A stretch of DNA of 56,782 nucleotides from Neosynechococcus sphagnicola sy1 (GTDB lineage: Bacteria; Cyanobacteriota; Cyanobacteriia; Neosynechococcales; Neosynechococcaceae), in NCBI RefSeq assembly GCF_000775285.1, contig NZ_JJML01000021.1:1-56782 (forward strand). The letters run 5' to 3'. The position numbers were made by a program, and so were the translations under genes. Of this stretch, positions 1-8,837 are shown piece after piece (the first letter of the stretch is position 1; every line of letters begins with the position of its first letter). Under the pieces are notes generated by a model. That model was given only the letters and a program-made list of their open reading frames with translations, did no database searches and was not told the origin of the DNA.

Positions 1-225
1 TCAGAGGTTTAGCAGTCGCACCACTACGGTGGTGTTAATTGAGGCAACCGTGCTCAACGCCTTACGGCATCAGAGGTTTAGCAGCCAACCTTCCAAGTCG
101 ATACGGGCGGGAAAAGTATTGTGCTCAACGCCTTACGGCATCAGAGGTTTAGCAGGCAGGCTGAATTGTCAATAGGCGGGCTTCCAGGGGGTGCTCAACG
201 CCTTACGGCATCAGAGGTTTAGCAG
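1..225 (-). CRISPR. CRISPR array, leader-proximal end (array continues beyond base 1)
   Basis: Three full 35-bp repeats lie at 50-84, 121-155 and 191-225, and the tail of a fourth at 1-15. On the + strand each begins GTGCTCAACG and ends GGTTTAGCAG, and the full copies are identical. Spacers are 34, 36 and 35 bp (16-49, 85-120, 156-190). Read on the minus strand, the repeat has a GCC-GTAA-GGC hairpin followed by a tail ending TTGAGCAC. That is the expected shape for Cas6 cleavage leaving an 8-nt 5' handle, so the crRNA strand is inferred to be minus, as for the cas genes. The leader is then at 226-474 and the array runs off the window. I found no protospacer for these spacers in the window. 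Confidence 0.97.
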
Positions 226-474
226 TCCGATCCTTGAAATCCCTGCTGGGAGGGCTTTCTCAGCAAGTTTAACAAGTAGGTTGCTGTAAATCCTGGAAAA
301 TACATTCTCGGCTAGTCTTATCACTATAAGCTGTACCGCGATCGCTTGCTGGGAAAGGGGTTCCGAACTTGCAAGTATCTCCCAAGGGTAGAGAGGAGGT
401 ACAAAGCCTCTCTGGATAAGGATTACACGGTTCGGAACCTAGTGAGATGCTGATACAAACACCGATGCTTGAAT
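226..474 (-). promoter_or_regulatory. CRISPR leader region between cas2 and the array
   Basis: These 249 bp separate the cas2 stop from the first repeat and hold no credible gene. They contain a perfect 10-bp inverted repeat (GGTTCCGAAC at 359-368, GTTCGGAACC at 430-439). Nested inside it is a 7-bp stem (AGAGAGG/CCTCTCT, about 391-415). The position and repeat polarity make this the leader, and the nested stems could be an integration-host or regulatory structure. The leader role is inferred; the inverted repeats are seen directly. Confidence 0.6.
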
Positions 475-768
475 TTAGATCACTCGATGGCCTGGTGCAT
501 CATCACACCATGCTTCGGGACGATTACATTTCTGGATACGCTCAACACAACGATGGCAAAGCCCAGCCAACAGCAGTCGATCCTCTGCAACCAGGATTTT
601 CTCTAACTCCCACCGCAATTTTTCGCGATCGCGCTGAGTTAGCCAACAGCGAAAAATAGAATATTGCAGCGACTCTCCATAGCCCTGGAGTAGCTTATAG
701 GCATTGCGCCAGCGTTTGGGATCGCGGATATCGTAGCAAACCAAGTACCAGTTTTTTGATTCAGACAT
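475..768 (-). CDS. cas2: CRISPR-associated endonuclease Cas2
   Basis: A 97-residue Cas2, the usual length for the family. The first beta strand carries the signature WYLVCYDI with the conserved Asp, followed by the RWRNAYKLLQGYGESLQYSIFRCWL stretch typical of the ferredoxin-like fold. Cas2 dimers form the core of the Cas1-Cas2 spacer integrase. The gene lies 10 bp downstream of the cas1 part of the cas4-cas1 gene and is the last cas gene before the leader, as expected for an adaptation module next to its array. Confidence 0.95.
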   Translation of the reverse strand: MSESKNWYLVCYDIRDPKRWRNAYKLLQGYGESLQYSIFRCWLTQRDREKLRWELEKILVAEDRLLLAGLCHRCVERIQKCNRPEAWCDDAPGHRVI

Positions 769-778
769 TATTTTGATC

Positions 779-2441
779 TCATCGCAGAATCAATTGGGCA
801 AAGAGTCCTCCTTCGTCGGACCATTCTTTTTCAAGCAGCCGTACTTCTAGTTCTATGAGCCGCCGATAGGTGAGGGAATATTCCGTCACAGGATGTTTCC
901 AGGTTTCTGATCTTCGGCGTTCGTAAAGACTGACAAACTTGCGCCGACCCGTGTCACTTAACCAGACCTGCTGACCTCGCTCTTCAAAATCTGCCTGTAC
1001 ATCCCACTGGCCACGATTCACCGCCGCCAAGACCACCATATCCACGAGCGGTACTCTGAAAATCTCCATTAGATCCAAGGCTAGCGGTGCCGCCTGAGAA
1101 CGAGGTTGATGATAAAACCCCAGAGCTGGCTCCAGACCCACGGTGAGAATTGCATTCATCACATCCTTGAGTAGCAGGGCATAGCCAAAACTCAGCAGCG
1201 CATTGAAGCGATCGCGGGGTGGACGACGATTCCGATGCTCAAACTTGAGCTGCGGGGACACACCTTCAGCAATTAAGTGAGGCAAGGCACCAAAATAGAG
1301 GGCTGCCAGATTTCCCTCTACTCCCAGCAATGACTCCACTGACATCACCAGAGGGATTTGCTTCAGAACAGCCTTCATCTGAGAAATTGCCTGTTTCAGC
1401 AATACTGGTACTTCTGCCCGCCCCCGTTGTCCCCGCATCAGGAACTTACGTTGCCCTTGGCCGCGACAAATAACCAGTTTGCGGGCGAGGTGCAAACACA
1501 TCTCAGGGTTACTCAGGGCATCATACTGACGAATCCGGCGCTGAATACTGCCCTGGCGACCATCAAAGCTGCCTAGGTAGCGACCCCCACCAGAAATGAA
1601 ATGTACCCCAATTCCCTGGTCAGCACAAAAGTGCAGCGCCTGGGTAGAAATTTGGGAATAGCTGTGTAGTACCACCTGACCGACCTGACACACCGGGATC
1701 GTTTTCCACGGGTTGATCTCTGCGGGTAATCTTGAGTTGCTCCCCCGTCCGACCGATGCAGGTTCCTGGCTCCAAAATATGCAGGATCTGGCGATCGTCG
1801 TCTTCTGGGAACAGGCGTATCGGCTGCCACTCGCGGTCATGGGCAAGTCGGGATTCTTCAGGCAGACAGACAGGAGACAGGGAACACCGAGCACAGAGCC
1901 GCTCATTTTCGGTCACAGGGGGACGGTAAGCAGACTGCCGCAGCAGTTGTGCCTGTTGAATGGCAGTTCGAACCGCTAACCGCCCTGGATCATCTAAGGG
2001 GACATGGACTAATACGTTATCAGCGTGATAGCGAATTCGGCCTTCGGGAATCGGGATTCCCAGTGCCAATTCAATCAAGTATGCATAGGCTAAGATTTGC
2101 AGGCGATCGCTCTCCCAAGCTTGGGGTTGATTATTCTCATCGCGGTAACAGCGTCCTCGCTTGTGCTCATAGGGAATCACCTGGCCATCACGAGTCCGCA
2201 GGGCATCCACCCGCCCCCGTAGTCCCAGTTCTGCGCTTTCTAGGAGCAGGTCTTCCCAGTCCTCGTCTTCTTGTTTTTCCAATTCGACATGTAGTCTGCG
2301 CCCAGCAAATACGGCAGCATCCTGGGTGTAAAGTTCTTCCACTTCTTCCAGGTAAAACAGGCGAGGGCAATAAGCAAGGGCATGGAGGGCAGAGACACGG
2401 ATCGTGTCCTGCTGCATGGCAGGAGTTTCTAGGGTAGGCAT
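779..2441 (-). CDS. cas4-cas1: Cas4-Cas1 fusion, interrupted by a one-base frameshift
   Basis: The upstream frame gives a Cas4 RecB-like nuclease: an N-terminal YCPRLFYLE cysteine, GRVDAL (Asp), PYEHKRG (Glu-x-Lys) and a C-terminal CxxC...C cluster (LCARCSLSPVC). It then runs without a stop into the Cas1 N-terminal strand (HILEPGTCIGRTGEQLKI). The downstream frame, overlapping in 1620-1906, carries the rest of Cas1 with the catalytic Glu (GVEGNLA), His (GFYHQPR) and Asp/Glu (LALDLMEIFR). Deleting one base near 1727 joins them into about 553 aa. Cas4/Cas1 fusions are typical of MYXAN-type loci. The fusion selects PAM-bearing prespacers and, with Cas2, integrates them. The break may be real or a sequencing artefact. 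The start could also be the Met at 2417. Confidence 0.9.
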
Positions 2442-2481
2442 AGTAGATTAGCGGTAGGGTTGAAGGTTTAAAGGAGAAAGA

Positions 2482-3024
2482 ATGTCTCTAACCATCCAAG
2501 ATCTGGAAAAAATACAGTCAGAACACCCCGACTATCGAATGGAGTTAGTGGATGGGGAAATTATTGTCATGAGTCCCTCTGGTTATGAATCAGAAGAGGT
2601 GGCGACAGGATTTGCGGCTGAGTTGTTGAAGTGGGTAAAACCGCGCAAGTTAGGGCGTGTAGTTGGCTCTAGTGCTGGGTTTACCCTGCCTAATTTGGAT
2701 TTGAGAGCACCGGATGTTTCCTTTGTGTTCGCTGAACGGTTGCGCCGCAGTCCGCGATCCTTTGCAGAGTTAACCCCTGATTTAATCGTCGAAGTCAAGT
2801 CTCCGGGCGATCGCCTGAAGAAACTCAGAGCCAAAATCGATGAGTTTTTATCGTTCGGAACCAAGGTTGGAATTCTGATTAATCCAGAAAATCACACTGT
2901 TGAGGTTTACCGCTCCGGTCAAGGGGTCATCACTCTGGGAGATACAGAGGTGCTCACGGTGCCAGATTTGCTGCCCGGTTGGCAAGTGGCGATCGCTGAT
3001 CTCTGGGCACCAGAGTTTGATTAA
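2482..3024 (+). CDS. Uma2 family endonuclease inside the cas locus
   Basis: A 180-residue Uma2 (PD-(D/E)XK fold) protein, a family greatly expanded in cyanobacteria and of unclear function. Visible family features are the opening MELVDGEIIVMSPSG, then LRAPDVSFV with the Asp, and the LIVEVKSPGDRLKKLRAKI core with E-x-K. It is the only gene in this cas region on the + strand. It separates the interference genes (cas5 stop at 3073) from cas4-cas1 (start 2441) and is divergent from the latter with only 40 bp between. An AAAGGAGAAAG ribosome-binding site precedes the start. It looks like an insertion into an ancestral single cas operon, bordered on its 3' side by a degenerate CRISPR repeat. Confidence 0.88.
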   Translation: MSLTIQDLEKIQSEHPDYRMELVDGEIIVMSPSGYESEEVATGFAAELLKWVKPRKLGRVVGSSAGFTLPNLDLRAPDVSFVFAERLRRSPRSFAELTPDLIVEVKSPGDRLKKLRAKIDEFLSFGTKVGILINPENHTVEVYRSGQGVITLGDTEVLTVPDLLPGWQVAIADLWAPEFD

Positions 3025-3037
3025 GTTTTTGTAGAAA

Positions 3038-3072
3038 GTGTTCAACGCCAACGGCATCAGAGGTCAATAGCA
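3038..3072 (-). repeat. Degenerate CRISPR repeat abutting the cas5 stop codon
   Basis: The + strand reads GTGTTCAACGCC, ACGGCATCAGAGG, then AATAGCA, which aligns with most of the array repeat. In the minus (cas) orientation it keeps a GCC-GTT-GGC hairpin and the tail TTGAACAC in place of TTGAGCAC. It begins at the base next to the cas5 TGA and has no partner repeat within spacer distance. It could be a remnant of a former array or a Cas6 cleavage site at the end of the interference-gene transcript. Confidence 0.8.
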
Positions 3073-3750
3073 TCAACGAGGATCGGCAATCAAAGTGAAT
3101 TTACTCGCTTCTGGCTCTCCATCAATCATAGAAGGAGAGTGATCAAACTGATATCTTTGCCAGCGTGTGTGCAATGACCCAACGTGATCAACCCACACAG
3201 GTAACTCAATTTGCCCATTCTCTTGGGGGATTAGCCAATGCCATCCGCTGAAATCCTCATTATGTTGTTTGTACTGCTGGTTCAGTTTTAGTAGATCGCC
3301 GATTAATGAAATATCGTTAACTGCATCATCACTGAGTCCTAGACTGACAACGCCTGTACGCTCAATTCGTTCAGGTGTATCTATCGCCTCAATCACGCGA
3401 GATTCAAGCGATATATTCCCTTCTTCCTTGCTACTGTCTATCCAGCAGAGAAATTCAATGCCACACAATGTTTCAATGAAATCGGGAGCATTGCCCAACT
3501 TAGATTGTTTACTTGCCACCCCATACTTGTAACGACTCAGTTTTCGTAGTGTTGTTGCAATTTTGGGTTGACAAGCATAGGCAAAAGCCAGTTGAACACC
3601 CGCATGTCGTGCTCGAAAGTATTCGCCTACCAAGGAAAGTAGCATTCCGTAGACTGTAGCTGGTGGAGGAAAGGGGTAAGTTTCAGCTAGCGATCGTGCA
3701 TAGGACTTCCGAAAGCTGGCATAGGGTACTTCAACATGCAATGCAATCAT
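3073..3750 (-). CDS. cas5: Cas5 (DevS/Cmx5-like), Cascade backbone subunit
   Basis: A 225-residue RAMP protein with the Cas5 N-terminal strand (MIALHVEVPYASFRKSYARSLAETYPFPPPATVYGMLLSLVGE). The P-P-x-T-x-x-G-M-L motif is characteristic of Cas5, including DevS-type members. Cas5 caps the 5' handle of the crRNA in the effector complex. The start ATG overlaps the cas7 stop (ATGA-type, 3747-3750), implying translational coupling. The length suits the MYXAN type. The stop codon is followed at once by a degenerate CRISPR repeat. Confidence 0.9.
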   Translation of the reverse strand: MIALHVEVPYASFRKSYARSLAETYPFPPPATVYGMLLSLVGEYFRARHAGVQLAFAYACQPKIATTLRKLSRYKYGVASKQSKLGNAPDFIETLCGIEFLCWIDSSKEEGNISLESRVIEAIDTPERIERTGVVSLGLSDDAVNDISLIGDLLKLNQQYKQHNEDFSGWHWLIPQENGQIELPVWVDHVGSLHTRWQRYQFDHSPSMIDGEPEASKFTLIADPR

Positions 3751-4754
3751 GCTGACTTGTCTCCAGATTTATCTTCAGAACCGACAGCTACATCCTTGTA
3801 TGTCTCTCCAAAAGCAGCAATACGCTTGCGGGCTTCATTTGCGGCAGCATTCACGCCCTTCAAAACAGTAACTTTTAAATCTGCTAACTTTTTGCCCTCT
3901 TCCGTCAAAGCCACTGCACCCCCAATAATTAGCTCATTGGCAGGAATATCACCTGCTTCAACTCGCTGAATCAAACGCTCGATGGTGTAAGTGCGATTTT
4001 CCTCATCATGCTCAAAGCAATTTTGGATTTTAGAAGCATGAGCATGGGTCACTCGCAATACAACAGATGCTGGAGAAAAGTCATAAGCAAAACGGCTATG
4101 GTTTCCGGCAACTGGTGGAGGATCGATAATGGCATCAATCAGACTGCTGATGTGTGTTTTCTTAATAACATCACCCAGATTCAATCCAAAGCTGTATTGG
4201 TACTCAGTGGTATGCATTTCAGCGCTGTAGAGGGAAAGCTGTCCCTTTGTCTTTTCTCCACTCACACAGTTGAAGGACACTTCACCTCGATAAGGACGTA
4301 AACTGATGGCACGACCAATAGCCAGTGGACTTTGACGCTTGGTAGTCTTGCCCTTTGGTTTCTCCTTCTTCTTATTTTTAGGTGTTTCGTTGCCTTCCTC
4401 AACTTCCACCTCGTCTTCTTTTTCCTTGGCCGCTGCTTCAGCATCCATGAAACCCATTAAGTCGTCATCAATAAAAACGTTTCCTGTTTCAGGATTCCAG
4501 TCTTTGCGTTTTTCATCCATGTAACCTAATTTGCCAGAAGACGAATCATAGCTGCGATTGACAGAACCTGTGTCTTCTAACTGAAAACGGTAGCGCAAAG
4601 CAAATCTAATCGCCTCAGCCGAAACGCTAGTATGTAAGTCATCCTGATGAAATACCTTTTGCAGTGTGGTGGTGTTGCCAATATTGTCCCCTCGGTTATT
4701 TGCAGCGACTGCCTCACCTGTCAAAATCGTGCCATAGAGATAATGCGTTGCCAT
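3747..4754 (-). CDS. cas7: Cas7 (DevR/Cst2-like), crRNA-binding filament subunit
   Basis: A 335-residue DevR/Cst2-family Cas7: the N-terminus HYLYGTILTGEAVAANNRGDNIGNTTTLQKV and the SAEAIRFALRYRFQ helix are family hallmarks. A highly charged Lys/Glu-rich insertion (about residues 105-145, ending in repeated KKKEKPKGKTTKRQ) is likely a disordered loop. Several Cas7 copies coat the crRNA guide in Cascade. The start is preceded by GGAGAAC 5-12 nt downstream of the cas8 stop, and the 3' end overlaps cas5. Confidence 0.92.
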   Translation of the reverse strand: MATHYLYGTILTGEAVAANNRGDNIGNTTTLQKVFHQDDLHTSVSAEAIRFALRYRFQLEDTGSVNRSYDSSSGKLGYMDEKRKDWNPETGNVFIDDDLMGFMDAEAAAKEKEDEVEVEEGNETPKNKKKEKPKGKTTKRQSPLAIGRAISLRPYRGEVSFNCVSGEKTKGQLSLYSAEMHTTEYQYSFGLNLGDVIKKTHISSLIDAIIDPPPVAGNHSRFAYDFSPASVVLRVTHAHASKIQNCFEHDEENRTYTIERLIQRVEAGDIPANELIIGGAVALTEEGKKLADLKVTVLKGVNAAANEARKRIAAFGETYKDVAVGSEDKSGDKSA

Positions 4755-4766
4755 GGGTTGTTCTCC

Positions 4767-6341
4767 TTATTTTTGAGTTGATTGAGTATTTGATCCGTTG
4801 TCTCCTACATAGCTGAGCAGGGCAAACAACAGTAGATTTTGAAACCGATCAAAGTAGCGAGGACTGAAGATAAACGCTCGAATGCGATCTGCATCCTCTC
4901 GAATTGGAGCTAAGGATGCTCCTTTTGTGGCATCAGCACAAAATCTGAGAAACCAGCCTGCCAAGGCAGCAGGGGTTTTCGTCCGCAAGATTTCATTGCG
5001 AATTTTTTCCCGACGCACCTCCATCAGTCTTTCAAAGTTGAGATGATTGTTCTCTGCTCGTTCTCCAATCTGTCCCATGGTCATCCTCCAAGCTTGTTGA
5101 AATGCTTGAATAATTGCCTTGTCATCGTCATCCTTGATAACTTTTGCCATTTGATTCAGTCCTGCTCTGTGATACGACATTTGATTGAAATCCTTTTTCT
5201 CACTCACTAGCTCTTGAAAGTGAGCACACCAGTGTCTTTCCGCTGCTAGATTTGCTGCAATTAACTCTGGCACTGGGCTATTGGGTAAAGCAAAGCTTCT
5301 ACCATCAGCAGTTTTTATCAATTTGCTGCGACCAAGGTATTGCTTAGCCGTCCGGAAAATCTTGATTTCTGGATAGCTTCCGTGTAACCTGACGCTAATA
5401 CTGCGGTTAATTTGGTTCTTATCCCAGGCAACTTTACCCATTGCGATCGCCTGACATCCAGCAATGCCAGAGCTTGAGCTTTTGGCAATTTTACTAGCTT
5501 CCAAATCTGCTAAAAAACTCAAGGCTGCTTCTTCTGCACCACCAACAACTCGTCCCAGATAGGTAAAACTAAACAACTCCTTCCGCTTCTCAGCATTAGT
5601 AGCAGGCAAAAATTGGATGGCATCGGAAAAGTCCAGCAGATTTGTCACTTCAGGCACAACTACACAAGCCTGAGCTTTTTCCTTTGCAGTTCTGTCAGCT
5701 TTCCCTCTGTAAGTCCTAGGACGCAGCAGAAATACCACACAACTGACCATGAGATAGAGCAGCAGGAATGCTTCTTCTGGAGTCGCTTGTAGAGATTTTC
5801 TCCCCGTCATCGCCCCAGGAATAACTGACTGAGGAATAGTAGCGATAGCAGGTAAAAATCCTCTCTCTCCTTTTTTTAATTCATCCAGTAATCCTGTTCC
5901 CTGCGCTTTTTGATGAGCATAGCTATTTACCGCCTTGTAGGAAATTTGATCGCAACCGTCACCATCGACGGATTTAAGAGGAAAAGTACGTGTTCCCTTC
6001 TCTCCAGGCCGCATCTTGTTATGTTGCAAAAAAGTCAGGCAAAGTCCTTCATGAACTGCTAATCTGAGATCAACTGCATCTTCACCAATAAACTGTCCTG
6101 GCAGGTGAATTAGTTTATCTTCTGTTAGCTTGAAAGAAGCTTCAAGAATACGTTGTATGGCATCTTGAGCAGAAATGCTTTCATCCCAGGTGATTGTTAC
6201 ACCATCGGCTGTAAGAGTAGGCTGATGAATTCCTGCTGGAAGGTTATTATCCCAAGACTGAATCGTAGCAGCTAATCCCCCCAGTGCCGCTCGGTGATAA
6301 ATCGTAAAATTTGGGTCATTCAGTCGGTAAGTTAACGCCAT
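4767..6341 (-). CDS. cas8: Cas8 (Cas8a1/Cmx1/DevT-like), large Cascade subunit
   Basis: A 524-residue protein beginning MALTYRLNDPNFTIYHRAALGGLAATI, as in MYXAN-type Cas8a1/Cmx1 large subunits. The gene order with DevR- and DevS-like proteins supports this. The large subunit recognises the PAM and stabilises the R-loop in type I effectors. The start ATG overlaps the last 10 bases of the cas3 frame (AAAATGGCGTTAA), so the two are translationally coupled. No separate small-subunit (Cas11) gene is seen. In related I-B and I-D systems Cas11 is made from an internal start in cas8, which remains possible here. Confidence 0.88.
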   Translation of the reverse strand: MALTYRLNDPNFTIYHRAALGGLAATIQSWDNNLPAGIHQPTLTADGVTITWDESISAQDAIQRILEASFKLTEDKLIHLPGQFIGEDAVDLRLAVHEGLCLTFLQHNKMRPGEKGTRTFPLKSVDGDGCDQISYKAVNSYAHQKAQGTGLLDELKKGERGFLPAIATIPQSVIPGAMTGRKSLQATPEEAFLLLYLMVSCVVFLLRPRTYRGKADRTAKEKAQACVVVPEVTNLLDFSDAIQFLPATNAEKRKELFSFTYLGRVVGGAEEAALSFLADLEASKIAKSSSSGIAGCQAIAMGKVAWDKNQINRSISVRLHGSYPEIKIFRTAKQYLGRSKLIKTADGRSFALPNSPVPELIAANLAAERHWCAHFQELVSEKKDFNQMSYHRAGLNQMAKVIKDDDDKAIIQAFQQAWRMTMGQIGERAENNHLNFERLMEVRREKIRNEILRTKTPAALAGWFLRFCADATKGASLAPIREDADRIRAFIFSPRYFDRFQNLLLFALLSYVGDNGSNTQSTQK

Positions 6342-8837
6342 TTTGCTCCTGTTCCCTCCCGTGTCTCCTCGTTGTAGTCGTATACGATGTCTTCGTCTGC
6401 TACTCGAATGCCGCCAACCCGGTCATTCCATTTCAAAGCTTGTTCTCGAATAGGAATTGAAACCTCATGTTTGCGTATCCAATCTTGATTTGGATCTTGG
6501 GTAGGCTTACTTTTCTTCCACTCGTCCAAATCCTGACGAAGAATGACTGGCATGGTATAGCCTTCGCCACGAGTCATGCCAGGTCGGGTGCGCCATAGAC
6601 CAGATTTTTTGGGTACGCCAAAGAAACAGGCTCGTTCTTCGGCTTTAGCATAGTCATATTCAGTCACCTCGCATATTGAATTAAACTGATTTGTCAGATC
6701 TTTTTGATGCAGTGGTTTATTCAGTGCAGTGAGTTGCTCAATCCAGGTTTGAGCCATTGCTAAATCTCCTAAGTCGTAAGGCAAAACTTCAGATTCAGCG
6801 ATCGAGCAAATCATTGCCCATTTGGGTTCGCCTGGGTTTTTCAGGAGTTGCGCGGCGATTCAAGCGTCCCATTCGCTGAATTAGGGATGGCACTGGAGCA
6901 ATATCGGTGATCAGCAAATCAGCGGATAAATCCAGGCTCATTTCTGCCACTTGAGTTGCCACCAAAAATGCAGCTTGACCATCCTGGTTGAAATTATCAA
7001 TTACCTGTCTATGTCGATGGCTACGATCTTTGTAACGTAGACGTGAGTGATAAACATTAATTGAAACACCAGCAAAGTCTGGATTGGTTTTAGCTTTGTG
7101 TTTTGCCTGGTGGTAAATATCATTTGCCCAATCCACACGATTACGCACCCACAGCACCTTACCTTTGCCAGCAAGACATTTTTGAACAGCTTTCCATATT
7201 GCGTCATCAGAAGATGGATGTTGAATGTGATACCGTTCCAGGGTTTCCAATTTTGGTGGCCCTGGAATAATTTCTAAATCAGGGCGAATCTTTTGAATAG
7301 CCTGACGACGAGATTCTGGCAAGGAAGCTGTCATTAATAGCACAGGTAAATTGGGGAAATTTTTGATAAAGACCAGCAAGTGTCCAAACAAATAATCATC
7401 AAATGCATGAACTTCATCAAAGACGATCGCTGACTGCATAATGCTTGGAAAGCTATAGATGGCTTTACGAGCATTTGCCATCAATCCCAACACGGTATCA
7501 GTGGTTGTAACCACTAACGGGGTACTCCACAAAGCTAATGCTTCAATCTTGTCTCGTTCAGCTTCAAGAGCACTTTGAGCCACTTTTGTTTTTGCTCGAT
7601 GGGTATCCTCCTCATTAATGGCTTCCTCTTGAACAGCGGTTTCTGCCATCGTTTCCAAATCAACCGATGAACGAGAATGAGTTAAGCTCAATTGATCCAC
7701 CGGAATTCCAGACTCTAGTGCATAATCTTTGAAATGTTCGGTTGTAGTTCCTGTGGTAGGTAAGCAGAAAAACAACCGAAAATTTGTGCGATCTTCCTGC
7801 TGGAATTGTTCACACCATTTACGTGCCCATAAATACGCAGCAAGACTTTTACCAGAGCCGCAACCCGCTTCTGCTAACGTGAGTCGCTTTCCAGAGTTGG
7901 CGACATTTAATTGAAAATCTCGCACTATAAATCCGTCTGGTAAGCGAGATAGATCAAGATGCTGATTATTATTTGGATTAGCTTTTTTCCAAGCTTTCCA
8001 TGCCCAGCCATGAATTAAATGTGTCAAATCTCTTGACTGAAGACCCTTTGAGAGATCAGTAGTAACAAATTCCTGTAACGAGTATCGGTCTGCTGATCGA
8101 TGCTTTTTAGCTACAGCACTGGCAGCAACATCCGCTGCAATTCCAAACGCTTTGACTATGGCGATAAATCGGCGCTCTTCTTCTCTAGCAAAGTTTTGTT
8201 CTTGTTTCGTGAACTCTAACTTAATTTGTTGCAAGGCTTGCTCAGCAATGAAATCAGCATCCTCGTCATCCAAATCAATGGTTAAATCAGCCTTAAAAAG
8301 TGGAGGTTCGCCTAAATCAAGCCCCAAGGATTTAAAATGCAAAGACATCTCCTGCAAAATGCTTTGGAAGTCAGGATGGGAGACACAAACTGTAAGTGTG
8401 TTTGCTTGCCGAGGAACTGTAGATTTTTCAAATTTACGGTGATGTCCCATTGCCCCCCAAATTGCTGGGAGTCTAGATGATCCCAAAGGCTCAATCCATT
8501 TTTTTAAGCGTGGTTCTAGGCAAAACATTAGCCCAGAAATCACCTCATGCCTTAGCAGTTGGCTCATTTCAGGATTAGACAACATTTCCTGAAAGTGACT
8601 ACTAGCTTTACCAGTATCTTGTATCCATCCATTTGTTACGAGTGTTTTAGTGAACTCATCTAAGCGTAATGGAGGGAGTCCAGCATTAGCAAGTGCGATC
8701 GCTCCAACCATTATTGCTAATGCATTACAGGCTTCTGCTACATCACGGCTGTGCTGAGTTAACAATGCATAGTCAGGAGGTTCCTTATATTTTTTCCGGT
8801 CATAAGACTTTGCCAGTAAGCGATAGGGGTTATTCAT
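6332..8837 (-). CDS. cas3: Cas3 HD nuclease-helicase, interrupted by a one-base frameshift
   Basis: An N-terminal HD domain (LLTQHSRDV; HEVISGLMF; AIWGAMGHHRKF) is followed by an SF2 helicase: Walker A GCGSGKS, DEVH box (VFDEVHAFDDY), motif III TAS and motif VI QRMGRLNRR. The first frame stops at 6795, just after motif VI. The next frame (6332-6814) supplies the missing C-terminal domain (CSIAESEVLPYDLGDLAMAQTWIEQL onward). Deleting one base from the five-A run on the minus strand (6837-6841) gives PENPGEPKWAM and one protein of about 834 aa, normal for Cas3. The usual His-Asp pair is Gln-Asp here (WIQDTGKASSHFQ). Cas3 unwinds and degrades DNA bound by Cascade. Its ATG overlaps the cas6 stop. 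Confidence 0.9.

Noticed and set aside
6332-6814. A separate 160-residue gene between cas3 and cas8, possibly a Cas11-like small subunit
   Set aside because: Its sequence continues Cas3 after motif VI and restores the normal Cas3 length when one base is removed; it is the Cas3 C-terminal domain.
6780-6845. Programmed ribosomal frameshift in cas3 at the A-run
   Set aside because: The downstream frame is +1 relative to the first. Slippage on A-runs of this type would give -1, so it does not match; a one-base insertion explains it and the same pattern recurs in unrelated genes.
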